A stretch of 64,000 nucleotides of DNA from Roseiarcus sp963794655 (GCA_963794655.1 CAWCEV010000008.1:1426001-1490000), one strand, 5' to 3'; positions 31,746-40,582 are shown, counted from the first letter of the stretch. Numbers and translations: made by a program. The notes: generated from the sequence alone by a model not told the origin.

Positions 31746-33134
31746 ATGAATGAGCTTCGCTGCAAGGTTCTCATCATCGGCGGCGGGCCCGGCGGCTATG
31801 TCGCGGCGATTCGCGCCGGCCAGCTCGGCCTCGACACGATCCTCGTCGAAGCGGACCGGCTCGGCGGAACCTGCCTCAATGTCGGCTGCATCCCTTCGAA
31901 GGCGCTGATCCACGCGGCCGACGCCGCGCACGGACTCACCGAGCCGCAGGCGCTGAACGCGATCGGGCTCTCGATCCGGCCGCCGGAGCTCGATTTCGCG
32001 AAGACGATCGCCTGGAAAGATTCGATCGTCGCGCGCCTCACCGGCGGGGTGGGCGCGCTGCTCAAGAAAGCGAAGGTGCGTACGATTCTCGGCGCGGCGA
32101 CGATCGTCGACGGCAAGTCGGCGACGGTCCGCGCCGACACCGGCGAGAGCCGGATCGAGGCCGAGCACCTCGTCATCGCCACCGGCTCGGAGCCGGTCGA
32201 GCTGCCGGCGCTCAAGTTCGGCGGCGACGTCTTGTCGTCGACCGACGCGCTCGCCCTGACCCGGGTTCCGGCGACGCTCGCGGTCGTCGGCGCCGGCTAT
32301 ATCGGGCTCGAGCTTGGGATCGCCTTCGCCAAGCTTGGCGCGCGGGTGACGATTGTGGAGGCGCTGGCGAAGATCCTGCCGCTCTACGACAAGGAATTGA
32401 CCCAGCCGGTGGCGCGGCGTCTCGCCGACCTCGGGGTCGAGGCGCTGACCGGCGCGAAGGCCGTTTCATTCGCGGGCGGCGTGCTCACGGTCGCCGAGGC
32501 GGACGGCAAGGAGCGGACCATCGCCGCCGACAAGGTTCTGGTCGCCGTCGGCAGGCGCGCGCGCACGGGCGGGTTCGGACTGGAGAAGCTCGATCTCGCG
32601 ATGAGCGGCCCGTTCCTGCGCATCGACGACCGCTGCGCGACGTCGATGCGCAATGTCTGGGCGATCGGCGACGTGACCGGCGAGCCGATGCTCGCCCATC
32701 GGGTGATGGCGCAGGGCGAGATGGTCGCCGAGATCATCGCCGGCGAGAAGCGCGCGTTCGATCGCGTCGCCATTCCCGCGATCTGCTTCACCGACCCGGA
32801 GATCGTCGCCGTGGGGCTCGCGCCCGACGCGGCCCGCGCGGCGCATGGCGAAGTCCGCGTCGGCCTCTTTCCGTTCCGCGCCAACGGGCGGGCGATGACC
32901 CGGCAGGCGGAGGAAGGCTTCGTGCGCGTCGTCGCCCGGGCGGACAACCACGTCGTGCTCGGGATTCACGCGGTCGGCCAGGGCGTCTCCGAACTCTCGG
33001 CCGCGTTCTCGCTTGCGCTCGAAATGGGCGCGCGGCTCGAGGATATCGCGCTCACGATCCAGGCCCACCCGACGATGGGCGAAGCCTTGCACGAGGCGGC
33101 GCTTGGCGCTCTGGGACACTTCCTACATATTTGA
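31746..33134 (+). CDS. lpdA: Dihydrolipoyl dehydrogenase
   Basis: E3 flavoprotein that reoxidises dihydrolipoamide in 2-oxoacid dehydrogenase or glycine cleavage complexes. In the 462 residues are FAD motif LIIGGGPGGYVAAIRAGQLG, redox disulfide GGTCLNVGCIPSKAL, NAD motif LAVVGAGYIGLELG, and the catalytic His-Glu pair in HPTMGEALHEAALG. ATG 31746 has GAGGGCGAC upstream; an in-frame GTG at 31731 is weaker. No E1 or E2 genes adjoin it, so its complex cannot be assigned from context. Confidence 0.95.
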   Translation: MNELRCKVLIIGGGPGGYVAAIRAGQLGLDTILVEADRLGGTCLNVGCIPSKALIHAADAAHGLTEPQALNAIGLSIRPPELDFAKTIAWKDSIVARLTGGVGALLKKAKVRTILGAATIVDGKSATVRADTGESRIEAEHLVIATGSEPVELPALKFGGDVLSSTDALALTRVPATLAVVGAGYIGLELGIAFAKLGARVTIVEALAKILPLYDKELTQPVARRLADLGVEALTGAKAVSFAGGVLTVAEADGKERTIAADKVLVAVGRRARTGGFGLEKLDLAMSGPFLRIDDRCATSMRNVWAIGDVTGEPMLAHRVMAQGEMVAEIIAGEKRAFDRVAIPAICFTDPEIVAVGLAPDAARAAHGEVRVGLFPFRANGRAMTRQAEEGFVRVVARADNHVVLGIHAVGQGVSELSAAFSLALEMGARLEDIALTIQAHPTMGEALHEAALGALGHFLHI

Positions 33135-33206
33135 TGAGCCTGGTCGCGTTGACACCCGTCCGGCTCTTGGTAAACACCGCGATCCCCAATCCCGAAAGCG
33201 CTTTCG

Positions 33207-33938
33207 ATGGCTTCGCAACCGATCCTCTGCAAGGGCTGCTGGCAGACGTTGAAGTTTCCCGTACCCCTCCGCGGTGTGGCCTCGTTGCCGTTTCGCGCTG
33301 TCGGCATTCGTCCGAGCCGGATGAACCCCTATACGTGCACGATCTGCGAAACGATGTTCGAGCGGGTCATGAAGGCGCGACAGATCGAGATCGACGCAAC
33401 CATCCTGTTCGCCGATCTGAGGGGCTACACGAGTCTCTCGCAGTCGCAGTCCAGCGGCGCGATCGCATCGTTGCTCGACGCCTTCTACGATGTATGCGGC
33501 GAGGCGATCTGGGAGCACGACGGCATCATCAACAAGACGATGGGCGACGCGGTGCTCGCCATTTTCAATTTCCCCATTCGGCAAAAAGACCATGTCGCTC
33601 AGGCGCTGGTCGCGGCGCAGCGGATCCAGGAGCTTTGGCGGGCGCGGCGAGAAGAGCTTACGAGGGCCTTCGGCGCGGAGGCCGCGACGATTGGCGTCGG
33701 AATCGGCCTTGACACCGGCAAGGTCAATTTCGGCGAGTTCGGCCGCACTCACCATGACCTGACCGCGATCGGCACGGTGGTGAACGTCGCCTCCCGCGCA
33801 CAGAGCGCCGCCGCGCCCGATCAAATTCTCGTGACCGCCGCCGTGCGCGAACAGGCCGCCGCCGCGCTGCCGGAGAGCGCCGGGCGGGAATATCAGCTGA
33901 AGGGAATCGACGCGCCCGCCAGGCTCTGGGCGGCGTGA
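33207..33938 (+). CDS. Class III adenylate/guanylate cyclase with N-terminal double CxxC
   Basis: A 243-residue cytoplasmic nucleotidyl cyclase. The catalytic domain starts near residue 60 with metal-binding Asp in ILFADLRGYTSLS and MGDAVLAIF, followed by GVGIGLDTGKVNFGEFG and the transition-state Asn/Arg segment VVNVASRAQSA. Before it, Cys8-x2-Cys11 and Cys44-x2-Cys47 could form a zinc or redox site that senses a signal. There are no membrane helices or HAMP domain. A Lys in the IINKTMGDA segment suggests ATP as substrate; this is inference. Confidence 0.88.
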   Translation: MASQPILCKGCWQTLKFPVPLRGVASLPFRAVGIRPSRMNPYTCTICETMFERVMKARQIEIDATILFADLRGYTSLSQSQSSGAIASLLDAFYDVCGEAIWEHDGIINKTMGDAVLAIFNFPIRQKDHVAQALVAAQRIQELWRARREELTRAFGAEAATIGVGIGLDTGKVNFGEFGRTHHDLTAIGTVVNVASRAQSAAAPDQILVTAAVREQAAAALPESAGREYQLKGIDAPARLWAA

Positions 33939-34074
33939 CATACGCGGCGCCGACGCTCGCCTCGGGAACCTCGAGCGAGGTGTTCCCCGAACTGGCGCTG
34001 GCGGGGCGGCGCCGACCGCAGCATATTTGAATCGGGCTCGCATTTCTTTTTTCAGCAAGGCCCAAGGGAACGCC

Positions 34075-34848
34075 ATGACCTACGCCAACATCCTCGTCGA
34101 GACCCATGGCCGCGTCGGCCTCATCCGGCTCAACCGGCCGCAGGTCCTGAACGCGCTCTCGACGCCGCTGATCGAGGACCTGAACGCGGCGCTCGAAGCC
34201 TTCGAAGCCGATCCGGCCATCGGCGCGATCGTCTTGACCGGCTCCGAAAAGGCGTTCGCCGCCGGAGCCGACATCAAGGAGATGCAGGACAAGACCTTTG
34301 CCGAGGCCTTTCTCGGCGATTTCATCGGCCGATGGGAGAACCTGACCCGGACCCGCAAGCCCGTCATCGCCGCCGTCGCCGGATTTGCGCTCGGCGGCGG
34401 ATGCGAGATCGCGATGATGTGCGATTTCATTCTCGCCGCCGACACCGCAAAATTCGGCCAGCCCGAGATCAAGCTCGGCGTGATCCCCGGCGCGGGCGGC
34501 ACGCAGCGCCTGACCCGCTTCGTCGGCAAGTCGAAAGCGATGGAGATGATCCTGACCGGACGGATGATGGACGCGGCCGAAGCCGAGCGCTCGGGGCTCG
34601 TCTCCCGCGTGTTGCCGGCCGACAAGCTGATCGAGGAGGCGCTGAAAGTCGCGGCGGCCATCGCCGGCTTCTCCGCGCCCGCCGTCTATGCTGCCAAGGA
34701 GAGCGTCAACCGCGCCTATGAGACGACGCTTACCGAGGGCGTCCGCTTCGAGCGCCGCATCTTCCACTCGCTGTTTGCGACCGAGGACCAGAAGGAAGGC
34801 ATGAAGGCCTTCGCGGAGAAGCGGCCGGCGGCGTTCAAGCACAGGTGA
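34075..34848 (+). CDS. Enoyl-CoA hydratase
   Basis: A 257-residue crotonase-family enzyme hydrating 2-enoyl-CoA in fatty acid or PHB-related metabolism. The oxyanion-hole segments are FAAGADIKEM and GFALGGGCEIAMMCD, and both catalytic glutamates are in place (FGQPEIKLGVIPGAGGTQRL). The C-terminus, FSLFATEDQKEGMKAFAEKR-like (here HSLFATEDQKEGMKAF), is that of typical mitochondrial-type ECHS1/FadB-like hydratases. ATG 34075 follows AAGGGAAC. It is convergent with the patatin gene. Confidence 0.93.
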   Translation: MTYANILVETHGRVGLIRLNRPQVLNALSTPLIEDLNAALEAFEADPAIGAIVLTGSEKAFAAGADIKEMQDKTFAEAFLGDFIGRWENLTRTRKPVIAAVAGFALGGGCEIAMMCDFILAADTAKFGQPEIKLGVIPGAGGTQRLTRFVGKSKAMEMILTGRMMDAAEAERSGLVSRVLPADKLIEEALKVAAAIAGFSAPAVYAAKESVNRAYETTLTEGVRFERRIFHSLFATEDQKEGMKAFAEKRPAAFKHR

Positions 34849-34870
34849 GGGCGCACGCGAACCGGCCTCT

Positions 34871-35989
34871 TTACATCGTCGCTGCGGCGCCTTTGGTCGG
34901 CGGCGTCGCCGGGCCGCGCTGCAGAGCCCGGTTGATGTCGAGCGTGCTTTCAACGCCGATCGATTCATAGTTGGCGTCGAGCCACTCCTTGGCGTCATTG
35001 CGTCCAAGGGCGCGCAACCGCTGGAGGAACGGCCAGGAAACGTCGTTCTTGGTCGCGGCGTTGAAGGACTCGAGCGTGCCCGCCCCGCCGATGCGGTGCA
35101 GCCGCTCCTCGCGATATTCATCGCTCTTGAGCAAACCCCTGCGGATGAGCCGGGCGACGAAGTCGGTGGCCCTCAGTTCCGCGAGCAAACTGGCGTTGAA
35201 CGTGATCTCATCCACCCGGTCGGCGATTGCGGCGGGCAGGCGAGGCGTCTCGGCGCGTTCGATCGGATTGATCTGGACGATGATCACGTCGCGGCACTGG
35301 GTCTCGTAGAAGAGTGGCCACAGCGGCGGATTGCCCGCGAATCCGCCGTCCCAATAGGATTGACCGTCGATGATCACCGCCTGGAAGAGTTGCGGCAGGC
35401 AGGCCGAGGCCATGACGTGATCGACGGTGAGAACGTCACGGCGAAAGATCTCCCCACGGCCGGTCGTTACGTTGGTCGCCGCGACGAACAGCTTGACGCC
35501 GTCGCTGGCGCGCAGGCGTTCGAAATCGACCGCCTGCCTGAGATAGGTCTGGAGCGGATTGACGTTGAACGGGTTGAACTCATAGGGGCTCAGCAGCCCC
35601 AAGGTCGTCTCGGCAAGCGCCTCGATCCATCGGGCCCCCGGCCAAAAGCCGCCCCATGCGGCGAGGCCCTTGTCGAGCCATCTGCGCTCGAAAGGCGAAA
35701 GCGAGCCCTCGGAGGAGACGGAGAGCCAGAACTTTTCGAGCTTTTCGCGCGCGCGCTCCGATCCGCCCTCGCACAGGCCGTCGGCCAGCACGACGGCGTT
35801 CATCGCGCCCGCGCTCGCGCCGCTGATGCCGGCGATCTCGATGCGCGGGTCTTCGGTCAGCGCGTCGAGCACGCCCCAAGTATAGGCGCCGTGCGAGCCC
35901 CCGCCTTGCAGGGCGAGATTGATGGTCTTGACCCCGGCGGAATTCGCGCCCTGCTTCGGCGCGACGCGTTTGCGCGCGGCGCGGCTCAC
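34871..35989 (-). CDS. Patatin-like phospholipase/esterase coupled to bdhA
   Basis: About 372 residues. Patatin motifs are in order: NLALQGGGSHGAYTWGVLDA (oxyanion loop), GISGASAGAMNAV (GxSxG nucleophile) and YWDGGFAGNPPLWPL (catalytic Asp in DGG). A DUF3734-like C-terminal half follows (DVIIVQINPIERAETPR). The proposed start, GTG 35989, overlaps the TGA of the upstream bdhA gene (GTGA); ATG 36001 is an alternative. Pairing of bdhA with a patatin of this type recurs in alphaproteobacteria and suggests a role in PHB or lipid mobilisation, but the substrate is not shown. Confidence 0.85.
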   Translation of the reverse strand: MSRAARKRVAPKQGANSAGVKTINLALQGGGSHGAYTWGVLDALTEDPRIEIAGISGASAGAMNAVVLADGLCEGGSERAREKLEKFWLSVSSEGSLSPFERRWLDKGLAAWGGFWPGARWIEALAETTLGLLSPYEFNPFNVNPLQTYLRQAVDFERLRASDGVKLFVAATNVTTGRGEIFRRDVLTVDHVMASACLPQLFQAVIIDGQSYWDGGFAGNPPLWPLFYETQCRDVIIVQINPIERAETPRLPAAIADRVDEITFNASLLAELRATDFVARLIRRGLLKSDEYREERLHRIGGAGTLESFNAATKNDVSWPFLQRLRALGRNDAKEWLDANYESIGVESTLDINRALQRGPATPPTKGAAATM

Positions 35990-36771
35990 GCGGCGGTCCA
36001 TCCGCCGTCGATCGAGAGATTGGCGCCGGTGATCTGCGCCGCCGCGTCCGAGCACAGATAGACCGCGAGCGAAGCGACCTGATCCACGGTCACGAACTCC
36101 TTGGTCGGCTGGGCGGCGAGCATCACGTCGCCGATCACCTGCTCGCGCGTCATGTTGCGCGCCTTCATCGTGTCGGGGACCTGGCGCTCGACGAGGGGCG
36201 TCCAGACGTAGCCTGGGGAAATGCAGTTGGCGGTCACGCCGAACGTGGCGAGTTCGAGCGCCACTGTCTTGGTCAGTCCGGCGAGACCGTGCTTGGCCGC
36301 GACATAGGCCGATTTGAACGGCGAGGCGACGAGCGAGTGGGCGGACGCGGTGTTGATGATGCGTCCCCATTTCTGGGCTTTCATGCCCGGAACGGCGGCC
36401 CGGATCGCGTGGAAGGCGGCGCTGAGGTTGATGGAGATGATTGCGTCCCACTTCTCGGGCGGAAAGTCCTCGATCGGGGAGACGAACTGGATGCCGGCGT
36501 TGTTGACCAGGATGTCGAGCGACCCCATCTTGGCCTGGGCGTCGGGGATCATCGCGGCGATCTCCGGCCCTTTCGACATGTCCGCCCCGCTGTAGAACGC
36601 CTTGACGCCGAAATCCGTCTCGATTCTCCCCCGCTCGGCCTCGATCGCCGCCTTGTCGCCGAAGCCGTTGATGACGACGTCCGCGCCTTCCTTGGCAAGC
36701 GCGCGGGCGATCGCGAGGCCGATGCCGCTGGTCGAACCGGTGACAAGGGCGTGGCGTCCGGCGAGGGACAT
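35986..36771 (-). CDS. bdhA: 3-hydroxybutyrate dehydrogenase
   Basis: A 261-residue classical short-chain dehydrogenase oxidising D-3-hydroxybutyrate to acetoacetate with NAD, the last step of PHB breakdown. Motifs are ALVTGSTSGIGLAIARAL (NAD), NNAGIQFVSPIEDFP, catalytic Ser in IINTASAHS, Tyr and Lys in SAYVAAKHGLAGL, and GYVWTPLVERQVP, typical of BdhA. ATG 36771 has GAGGAG 8 nt upstream. Its stop codon overlaps the patatin start. Confidence 0.92.
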   Translation of the reverse strand: MSLAGRHALVTGSTSGIGLAIARALAKEGADVVINGFGDKAAIEAERGRIETDFGVKAFYSGADMSKGPEIAAMIPDAQAKMGSLDILVNNAGIQFVSPIEDFPPEKWDAIISINLSAAFHAIRAAVPGMKAQKWGRIINTASAHSLVASPFKSAYVAAKHGLAGLTKTVALELATFGVTANCISPGYVWTPLVERQVPDTMKARNMTREQVIGDVMLAAQPTKEFVTVDQVASLAVYLCSDAAAQITGANLSIDGGWTAA

Positions 36772-36986
36772 CGGCAATCTCCTCAGGTTTGGCCGCCGGG
36801 TCCGCTCGGCGTAAGATCGTCATATTGCAATGCGATGAAGCTCTATATTGCGACGCGGCGGAGGTCGAGGGCTCTTTTTGGGCCGGCGTTCGGCGCGGCC
36901 GCCAAACCATGGCGGCCCGTGACAAACTCCCGGTCAGCGCCTAGAAACCGCCGGGGTCAACTCGATCGGCGCGCGGCAGGAAAGGG

Positions 36987-38270
36987 ATGACAGCGATGGA
37001 CCTTGCGATCTCCGATGCGCCCTGCGGGCCGCGGCCTCGCCACCCGACGGTCGGCGTCCGGGTCGGCGAAGGCGACGCGGCGGTAACGGTCGGCGGCGGC
37101 GCGCCGATCGTCGTCCAGTCGATGACCAACACCGACACGGCCGAGGTCGAGGCGACGGCGCGCCAGGTTGCGGCGCTGTGGCGGGCGGGCTCCGAGCTGG
37201 TGCGGATCACGGTCGACCGCGACGAGGCGGCGGCCGCGGTGCCGCACATCCGCGATGCGCTCTTGAAGCGTGGCGTGCGCGTGCCGCTCATCGGCGATTT
37301 CCACTATATCGGCCACAAGCTCCTGAGCGATTATCCCGCCTGCGCCGAAGCGCTCGACAAATATCGCATCAATCCCGGCAATGTCGGGTTCAAGAACAAG
37401 CGCGACCTGCAATTCGGCAAAATCATCGAGATCGCGATCCGCAACAAGAAGGCGGTTCGCATCGGGGCCAACTGGGGTTCGCTGGACCAGGAGCTCCTGA
37501 CCTCGCTCATGGACGAGAATGCGGCGAGCGCGGCGCCGCTCGAGGCCGGCGCGGTCACCCGCGAGGCGATGGTGCGCTCGGCGCTCCTCTCCGCGGCCAG
37601 GGCGGAGGAGATCGGACTTCCCCGCGAGCGCATCATCCTTTCGGCGAAAGTCTCGTCGGTGCAGGACCTCATCACCGTCTACCGCATCCTCGGCGAGCGC
37701 TCCGATTACGCGCTCCATCTCGGCCTGACCGAAGCCGGCATGGGCTCGAAGGGCGTCGTCGCCTCCGCCGCGGCGCTCGGCGTCCTCCTGCAGGAAGGCC
37801 TCGGCGACACGATCCGCATTTCGCTGACCCCCGAGCCGGGCGGCGACCGGACGCAGGAAGTGCGGGTGGCGCAGGAGCTGTTGCAGTCGATGGGGTTCCG
37901 CAGCTTCGCGCCGCAAGTCGCCGCCTGCCCCGGCTGCGGGCGCACCACTTCGACCGTGTTCCAGGAGCTGGCGCGCGACATCCAGGGCTATCTCACGGAG
38001 TCGATGCCGCAGTGGCGCGCGCTCTATCCCGGCGTCGAGAAGCTCAACGTCGCGGTGATGGGCTGCATCGTCAACGGTCCCGGCGAGAGCAAGCATGCCG
38101 ACATCGGCATCTCGCTGCCGGGGACCGGCGAGACGCCGGCCGCGCCGGTGTTCGTCGACGGGGTCAAGACCGTGACACTGCGCGGGCCGCGCATCGCCGA
38201 GGAGTTCAAGACGCTGGTCGACGACTATATCGTCCGACGATACGGGGCGGGTCGGCAGGCGGCGGAATAG
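36987..38270 (+). CDS. ispG: 4-hydroxy-3-methylbut-2-en-1-yl diphosphate synthase
   Basis: Iron-sulfur enzyme of the MEP isoprenoid pathway (GcpE) converting MEcPP to HMBPP. The 427-residue protein has the N-terminal TIM-barrel start (IVVQSMTNTDTAEVEAT), NPGNVGFKNKRDLQF, and the [4Fe-4S] ligands in the C-terminal domain: CPGCGRTT (two Cys) and GCIVNGPGE (one Cys, then the substrate Glu). ATG 36996 may be the true start, as AGGAAAGGG is better spaced from it. It is convergent with the channel-like gene. Confidence 0.96.
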   Translation: MTAMDLAISDAPCGPRPRHPTVGVRVGEGDAAVTVGGGAPIVVQSMTNTDTAEVEATARQVAALWRAGSELVRITVDRDEAAAAVPHIRDALLKRGVRVPLIGDFHYIGHKLLSDYPACAEALDKYRINPGNVGFKNKRDLQFGKIIEIAIRNKKAVRIGANWGSLDQELLTSLMDENAASAAPLEAGAVTREAMVRSALLSAARAEEIGLPRERIILSAKVSSVQDLITVYRILGERSDYALHLGLTEAGMGSKGVVASAAALGVLLQEGLGDTIRISLTPEPGGDRTQEVRVAQELLQSMGFRSFAPQVAACPGCGRTTSTVFQELARDIQGYLTESMPQWRALYPGVEKLNVAVMGCIVNGPGESKHADIGISLPGTGETPAAPVFVDGVKTVTLRGPRIAEEFKTLVDDYIVRRYGAGRQAAE

Positions 38271-38288
38271 AGCGGCGATCGCCGGGCG

Positions 38289-38750
38289 TCAGGAAAGGAA
38301 CTGGTTGGCGTCATTGTACCGCGCATGAATCAGGCGGTTGACGACCGCGAAGATGAAGGCGGTCGAAATGCCGAACATCAACATTCCGTCCACCGCTTCA
38401 AACGGCGAGAGCAGGCGCCATTGCGGCGGCAGCGGAATGTCTGAGCCCGAAGTCGTGTAGCTGCCGGCGGATGAATAAATCGCCACGCCGATGTCTGTGA
38501 CCGCGCCGACGCCGTAGAGTGTGAACGCCCAGAGCACGATCTCCGCGAGATGGCCGGCGAGCGCGAGCAAGAGCGTGGACATGATGAATGTCAGGTTCAG
38601 CCATATCCGCGCGCCAAGCCAGCCGCGCTTGAGATCGCGGCGTAGGTTCGTAATGATGGCGTGCAGCACGACGCCGTGAATCGCGATCGTGGCGATCGTC
38701 GCCAGAAGTCCCACCACCGATGGAGCGAATATCGCGATGTGAGCCGGCAT
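38289..38750 (-). CDS. Small channel-like membrane protein
   Basis: A 153-residue membrane protein with about three helices (APSVVGLLATIATIAIHGVV, then LNLTFIMSTLLLALAGHLAE and VDGMLMFGISTAFIFAVV). Between the last two, SSAGSYTTSGSDIPLPPQWR followed by a hydrophobic helix looks like a pore loop of Ion_trans_2 (two-TM potassium channel-like) proteins, but the TVGYG filter is replaced by TTSGSD. It is preceded by 113 bp shared with the divergent PaiB-like gene. Channel function is a weak inference. Confidence 0.65.
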   Translation of the reverse strand: MPAHIAIFAPSVVGLLATIATIAIHGVVLHAIITNLRRDLKRGWLGARIWLNLTFIMSTLLLALAGHLAEIVLWAFTLYGVGAVTDIGVAIYSSAGSYTTSGSDIPLPPQWRLLSPFEAVDGMLMFGISTAFIFAVVNRLIHARYNDANQFLS

Positions 38751-38863
38751 TGTCCTCCCCTAGACGCACGCTTGGTTGGCCACTCACGCCTCGCCTATAC
38801 GCAAGAGCGGCTTGCTCTTCACATTCGAGCCGCCATGATACACATGAGGGCTGAGAGGCCGCT

Positions 38864-39499
38864 TTGTACGAACCCCCGCTTCACCGAAACGAGAACCTTC
38901 CGGAACTGCACGCGCTCATAAGGGAGCGTGTGTTCGGGCTCCTTATCAGCAACGGCCCCGGCGGGCTCGTCGCCAATTCGGTTCCGTTCGTGCTCGACCC
39001 CAACGCCTCGCGGCTCGGGACGCTGAAAGTCCATCTCGCGCGCGCCAACAGCCAATGGCGCGACCTCGAGGCGTCGCCCGACGCGCTCGTCGTATTCCAC
39101 GGCCGCGATCATTACATCACGCCTTCGTGGTACGAAACCAAGCGGGAGACCGGCAAGGTCGTTCCGACCTGGAATTACACCATGGTGCAGGCGAGAGGCC
39201 GGGCAAAAGTGATGGACGACGTCTGGCTTACCCGGCAGATCGAGGAGTTGACCCAGGCGCTCGAGCAGCGCCGCGAGAAGCCCTGGGCGGTCGGCGACGC
39301 CCCGGCCGATTTCATCGCCATGCAGCGCCGGGCGATTGTCGGGATCGAGATTGAGATCGTCGACCTCCGGGGCAAATGGAAGACGAGCCAGAACCGTAAC
39401 GCCGCCGACCGCGCCGGTGTCGTCGCCGGCCTCGACGCGCTGGGCGACGAGGCCCCCCGGGCGATGGCGAAGATCGTGCGGGAGACAAACCGCGACTGA
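38864..39499 (+). CDS. PaiB-like FMN-binding (negative transcriptional regulator family) protein
   Basis: A 211-residue protein of the FMN-binding PaiB family: MYEPPLHRNENLPELHALIR, FGLLISNGPGGLVANSVPF and SWYETKRETGKVVPTWNY are family segments, and the split-barrel fold binds flavin. PaiB was named for repression of sporulation and protease genes in Bacillus; in proteobacteria the role is undefined. The start is TTG 38864, with GAGAGG just upstream. It sits before the ohr gene with 89 bp between. Confidence 0.88.
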   Translation: MYEPPLHRNENLPELHALIRERVFGLLISNGPGGLVANSVPFVLDPNASRLGTLKVHLARANSQWRDLEASPDALVVFHGRDHYITPSWYETKRETGKVVPTWNYTMVQARGRAKVMDDVWLTRQIEELTQALEQRREKPWAVGDAPADFIAMQRRAIVGIEIEIVDLRGKWKTSQNRNAADRAGVVAGLDALGDEAPRAMAKIVRETNRD

Positions 39500-39588
39500 G
39501 AGCGCACCCTCGTGGCCCGCGCGAAGGCGTGATCCGACCGGCGCGTTCTTACGTAAGCAGAAAAGCACCTGACCAGGAGAAAAAGTAC

Positions 39589-40029
39589 ATGGCCGATTCG
39601 ATCAAACCGCTCTACACCGCACACGCGACCGCAACCGGCGGGCGCAACGGCCACACGCGGTCGGACGACGGCATGGTCAGCGTCGACCTCTCGGTGCCCA
39701 AGCAGATGGGCGGACCGGGCAAGCCGGACACGGCGACGCCCGAGCATCTGTTCGCCGCCGGTTACGCCGCCTGCTTCGGCGGCGCGCTCGACTTTGTCGC
39801 CAGGCAACACAAGAAGGATGCGTCCAAGGCGACGGTCAAATGCGCGGTCGCCATCGGTCCGCGCGAAAAGGGCGGCTTCGGGCTTGCGGTCGTGCTCGAC
39901 GTGACCGACACGAGCCTGCCGCAGAGCGAACTGCAGGCGTTCGTCAACGAGGCGCACGAAAAGATCTGCCCCTATAGCCACGCTACGCGCGGCAATGTGA
40001 GCGTCGAGCTGGTCGCCCACGGGGCGTAA
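39589..40029 (+). CDS. ohr: Organic hydroperoxide resistance protein (Ohr)
   Basis: A 146-residue OsmC/Ohr thiol peroxidase that reduces organic hydroperoxides using lipoyl or thiol donors. Both catalytic cysteines are present: AAGYAACFGGALDFVARQ (peroxidatic, near residue 60) and KICPYSHATRGN (resolving, near 127). ATG 39589 is preceded by CCAGGAG. No OhrR-type MarR regulator is adjacent. The 21-bp repeat array begins about 43 bp after its stop codon. Confidence 0.94.
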   Translation: MADSIKPLYTAHATATGGRNGHTRSDDGMVSVDLSVPKQMGGPGKPDTATPEHLFAAGYAACFGGALDFVARQHKKDASKATVKCAVAIGPREKGGFGLAVVLDVTDTSLPQSELQAFVNEAHEKICPYSHATRGNVSVELVAHGA

Positions 40030-40072
40030 GGCGGGGGCAGGCGGGCTCCAGGCGGCGGCGATGGATCTCCAG

Positions 40073-40179
40073 GCGCCGCCGCAACGAAACCCAAGGCCGG
40101 GCGCAACAAGATCTAAGCCGGCGGCAACACAATCAAAGTCCGCCGCAACGAAATCAAAGCCCGGCGCAACAAAATCAAA
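40073..40179. repeat. Array of five ~21-bp direct repeats (locus 2)
   Basis: Units start at 40073, 40095, 40117, 40138 and 40159 (22, 22, 21, 21 and 21 bp) with consensus GCCGGCGCAACAAAATCAAA. The last unit matches the last unit of locus 1 at 19 of 21 positions by eye. TTTTCAATGACTTAG follows after 26 bp, as TTTTCAATGGCTTAG follows locus 1 after 15 bp. Confidence 0.85.
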
Positions 40180-40371
40180 ATCACATTTCTCTGCTCCGCT
40201 GTTGTTTTTCAATGACTTAGCCTCGACCGGCCATCCGCGAGCGCGATAATCTCTTTTTGTCCAGGCGTCTCTCTCGGACCCACCCCACAGCCAAGCCTCC
40301 TGCGGCTTCCTTCTGAAAAACCAAAGCACGGTTTTGGCCGCTTGGCAAGAAAATGTCGATTCCGTCTCGCG

Positions 40372-40532
40372 GATATCGGTGACAGTTTACTCTCGATATC
40401 GGTGACACCTTACTCTATCATCGAATAGATCCGAGTTGGCCCGGTTCATCTTCCCGGCCCTTACTCGCAGCGCCTCCCGCATTCCCCGAGCCGCCAGCGC
40501 TATTGGGGATAGAGTAAACTGTCACCGATATC
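40372..40532. repeat. Inverted-repeat (MITE-like) element, copy B
   Basis: The element is 161 bp with perfect 21-bp inverted ends: ATATCGGTGACAGTTTACTC at 40373-40392, with a leading G, is mirrored by GAGTAAACTGTCACCGATAT at 40512-40531, with a trailing C. A second left-type end (ATATCGGTGACACCTTACTC) lies directly inside at 40396-40415, as if one element had inserted beside another. The core from TCGAATAGATCCGAG onward is nearly identical to copy C. No protein is encoded. Confidence 0.85.
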
Positions 40533-40582
40533 TACGCCGGCTCGGACAAATGGCGTGCCGTCTCAGGAAAGCGGGACGCGTT

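Larger units (their letters stand above)
40030..40582. other. Gene-free stretch with repeat array and inverted-repeat element
   Basis: No convincing gene. It contains five ~21-bp repeats (40073-40179), TTTTCAATGACTTAG (40206-40220), about 150 bp of unassigned sequence, and inverted-repeat element copy B (40372-40532). A 62-codon frame over the array (40061-40249) has a seven-residue periodicity only because the unit is 21 bp. Confidence 0.6.

Noticed and set aside
34871..36925. A 684-codon frame that looks like a dehydrogenase-patatin fusion
   Set aside because: The N-terminal 300 codons are an out-of-frame shadow of bdhA; the real bdhA is in another frame and its stop codon overlaps the patatin start.
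40061..40249. A 62-residue Lys/Ala/Ser-rich protein with seven-residue repeats, resembling histone H1-like tails
   Set aside because: The periodicity follows from the 21-bp DNA repeat, there is no ribosome site, and the matching array at 10537 is not open in the same frame with a start codon.
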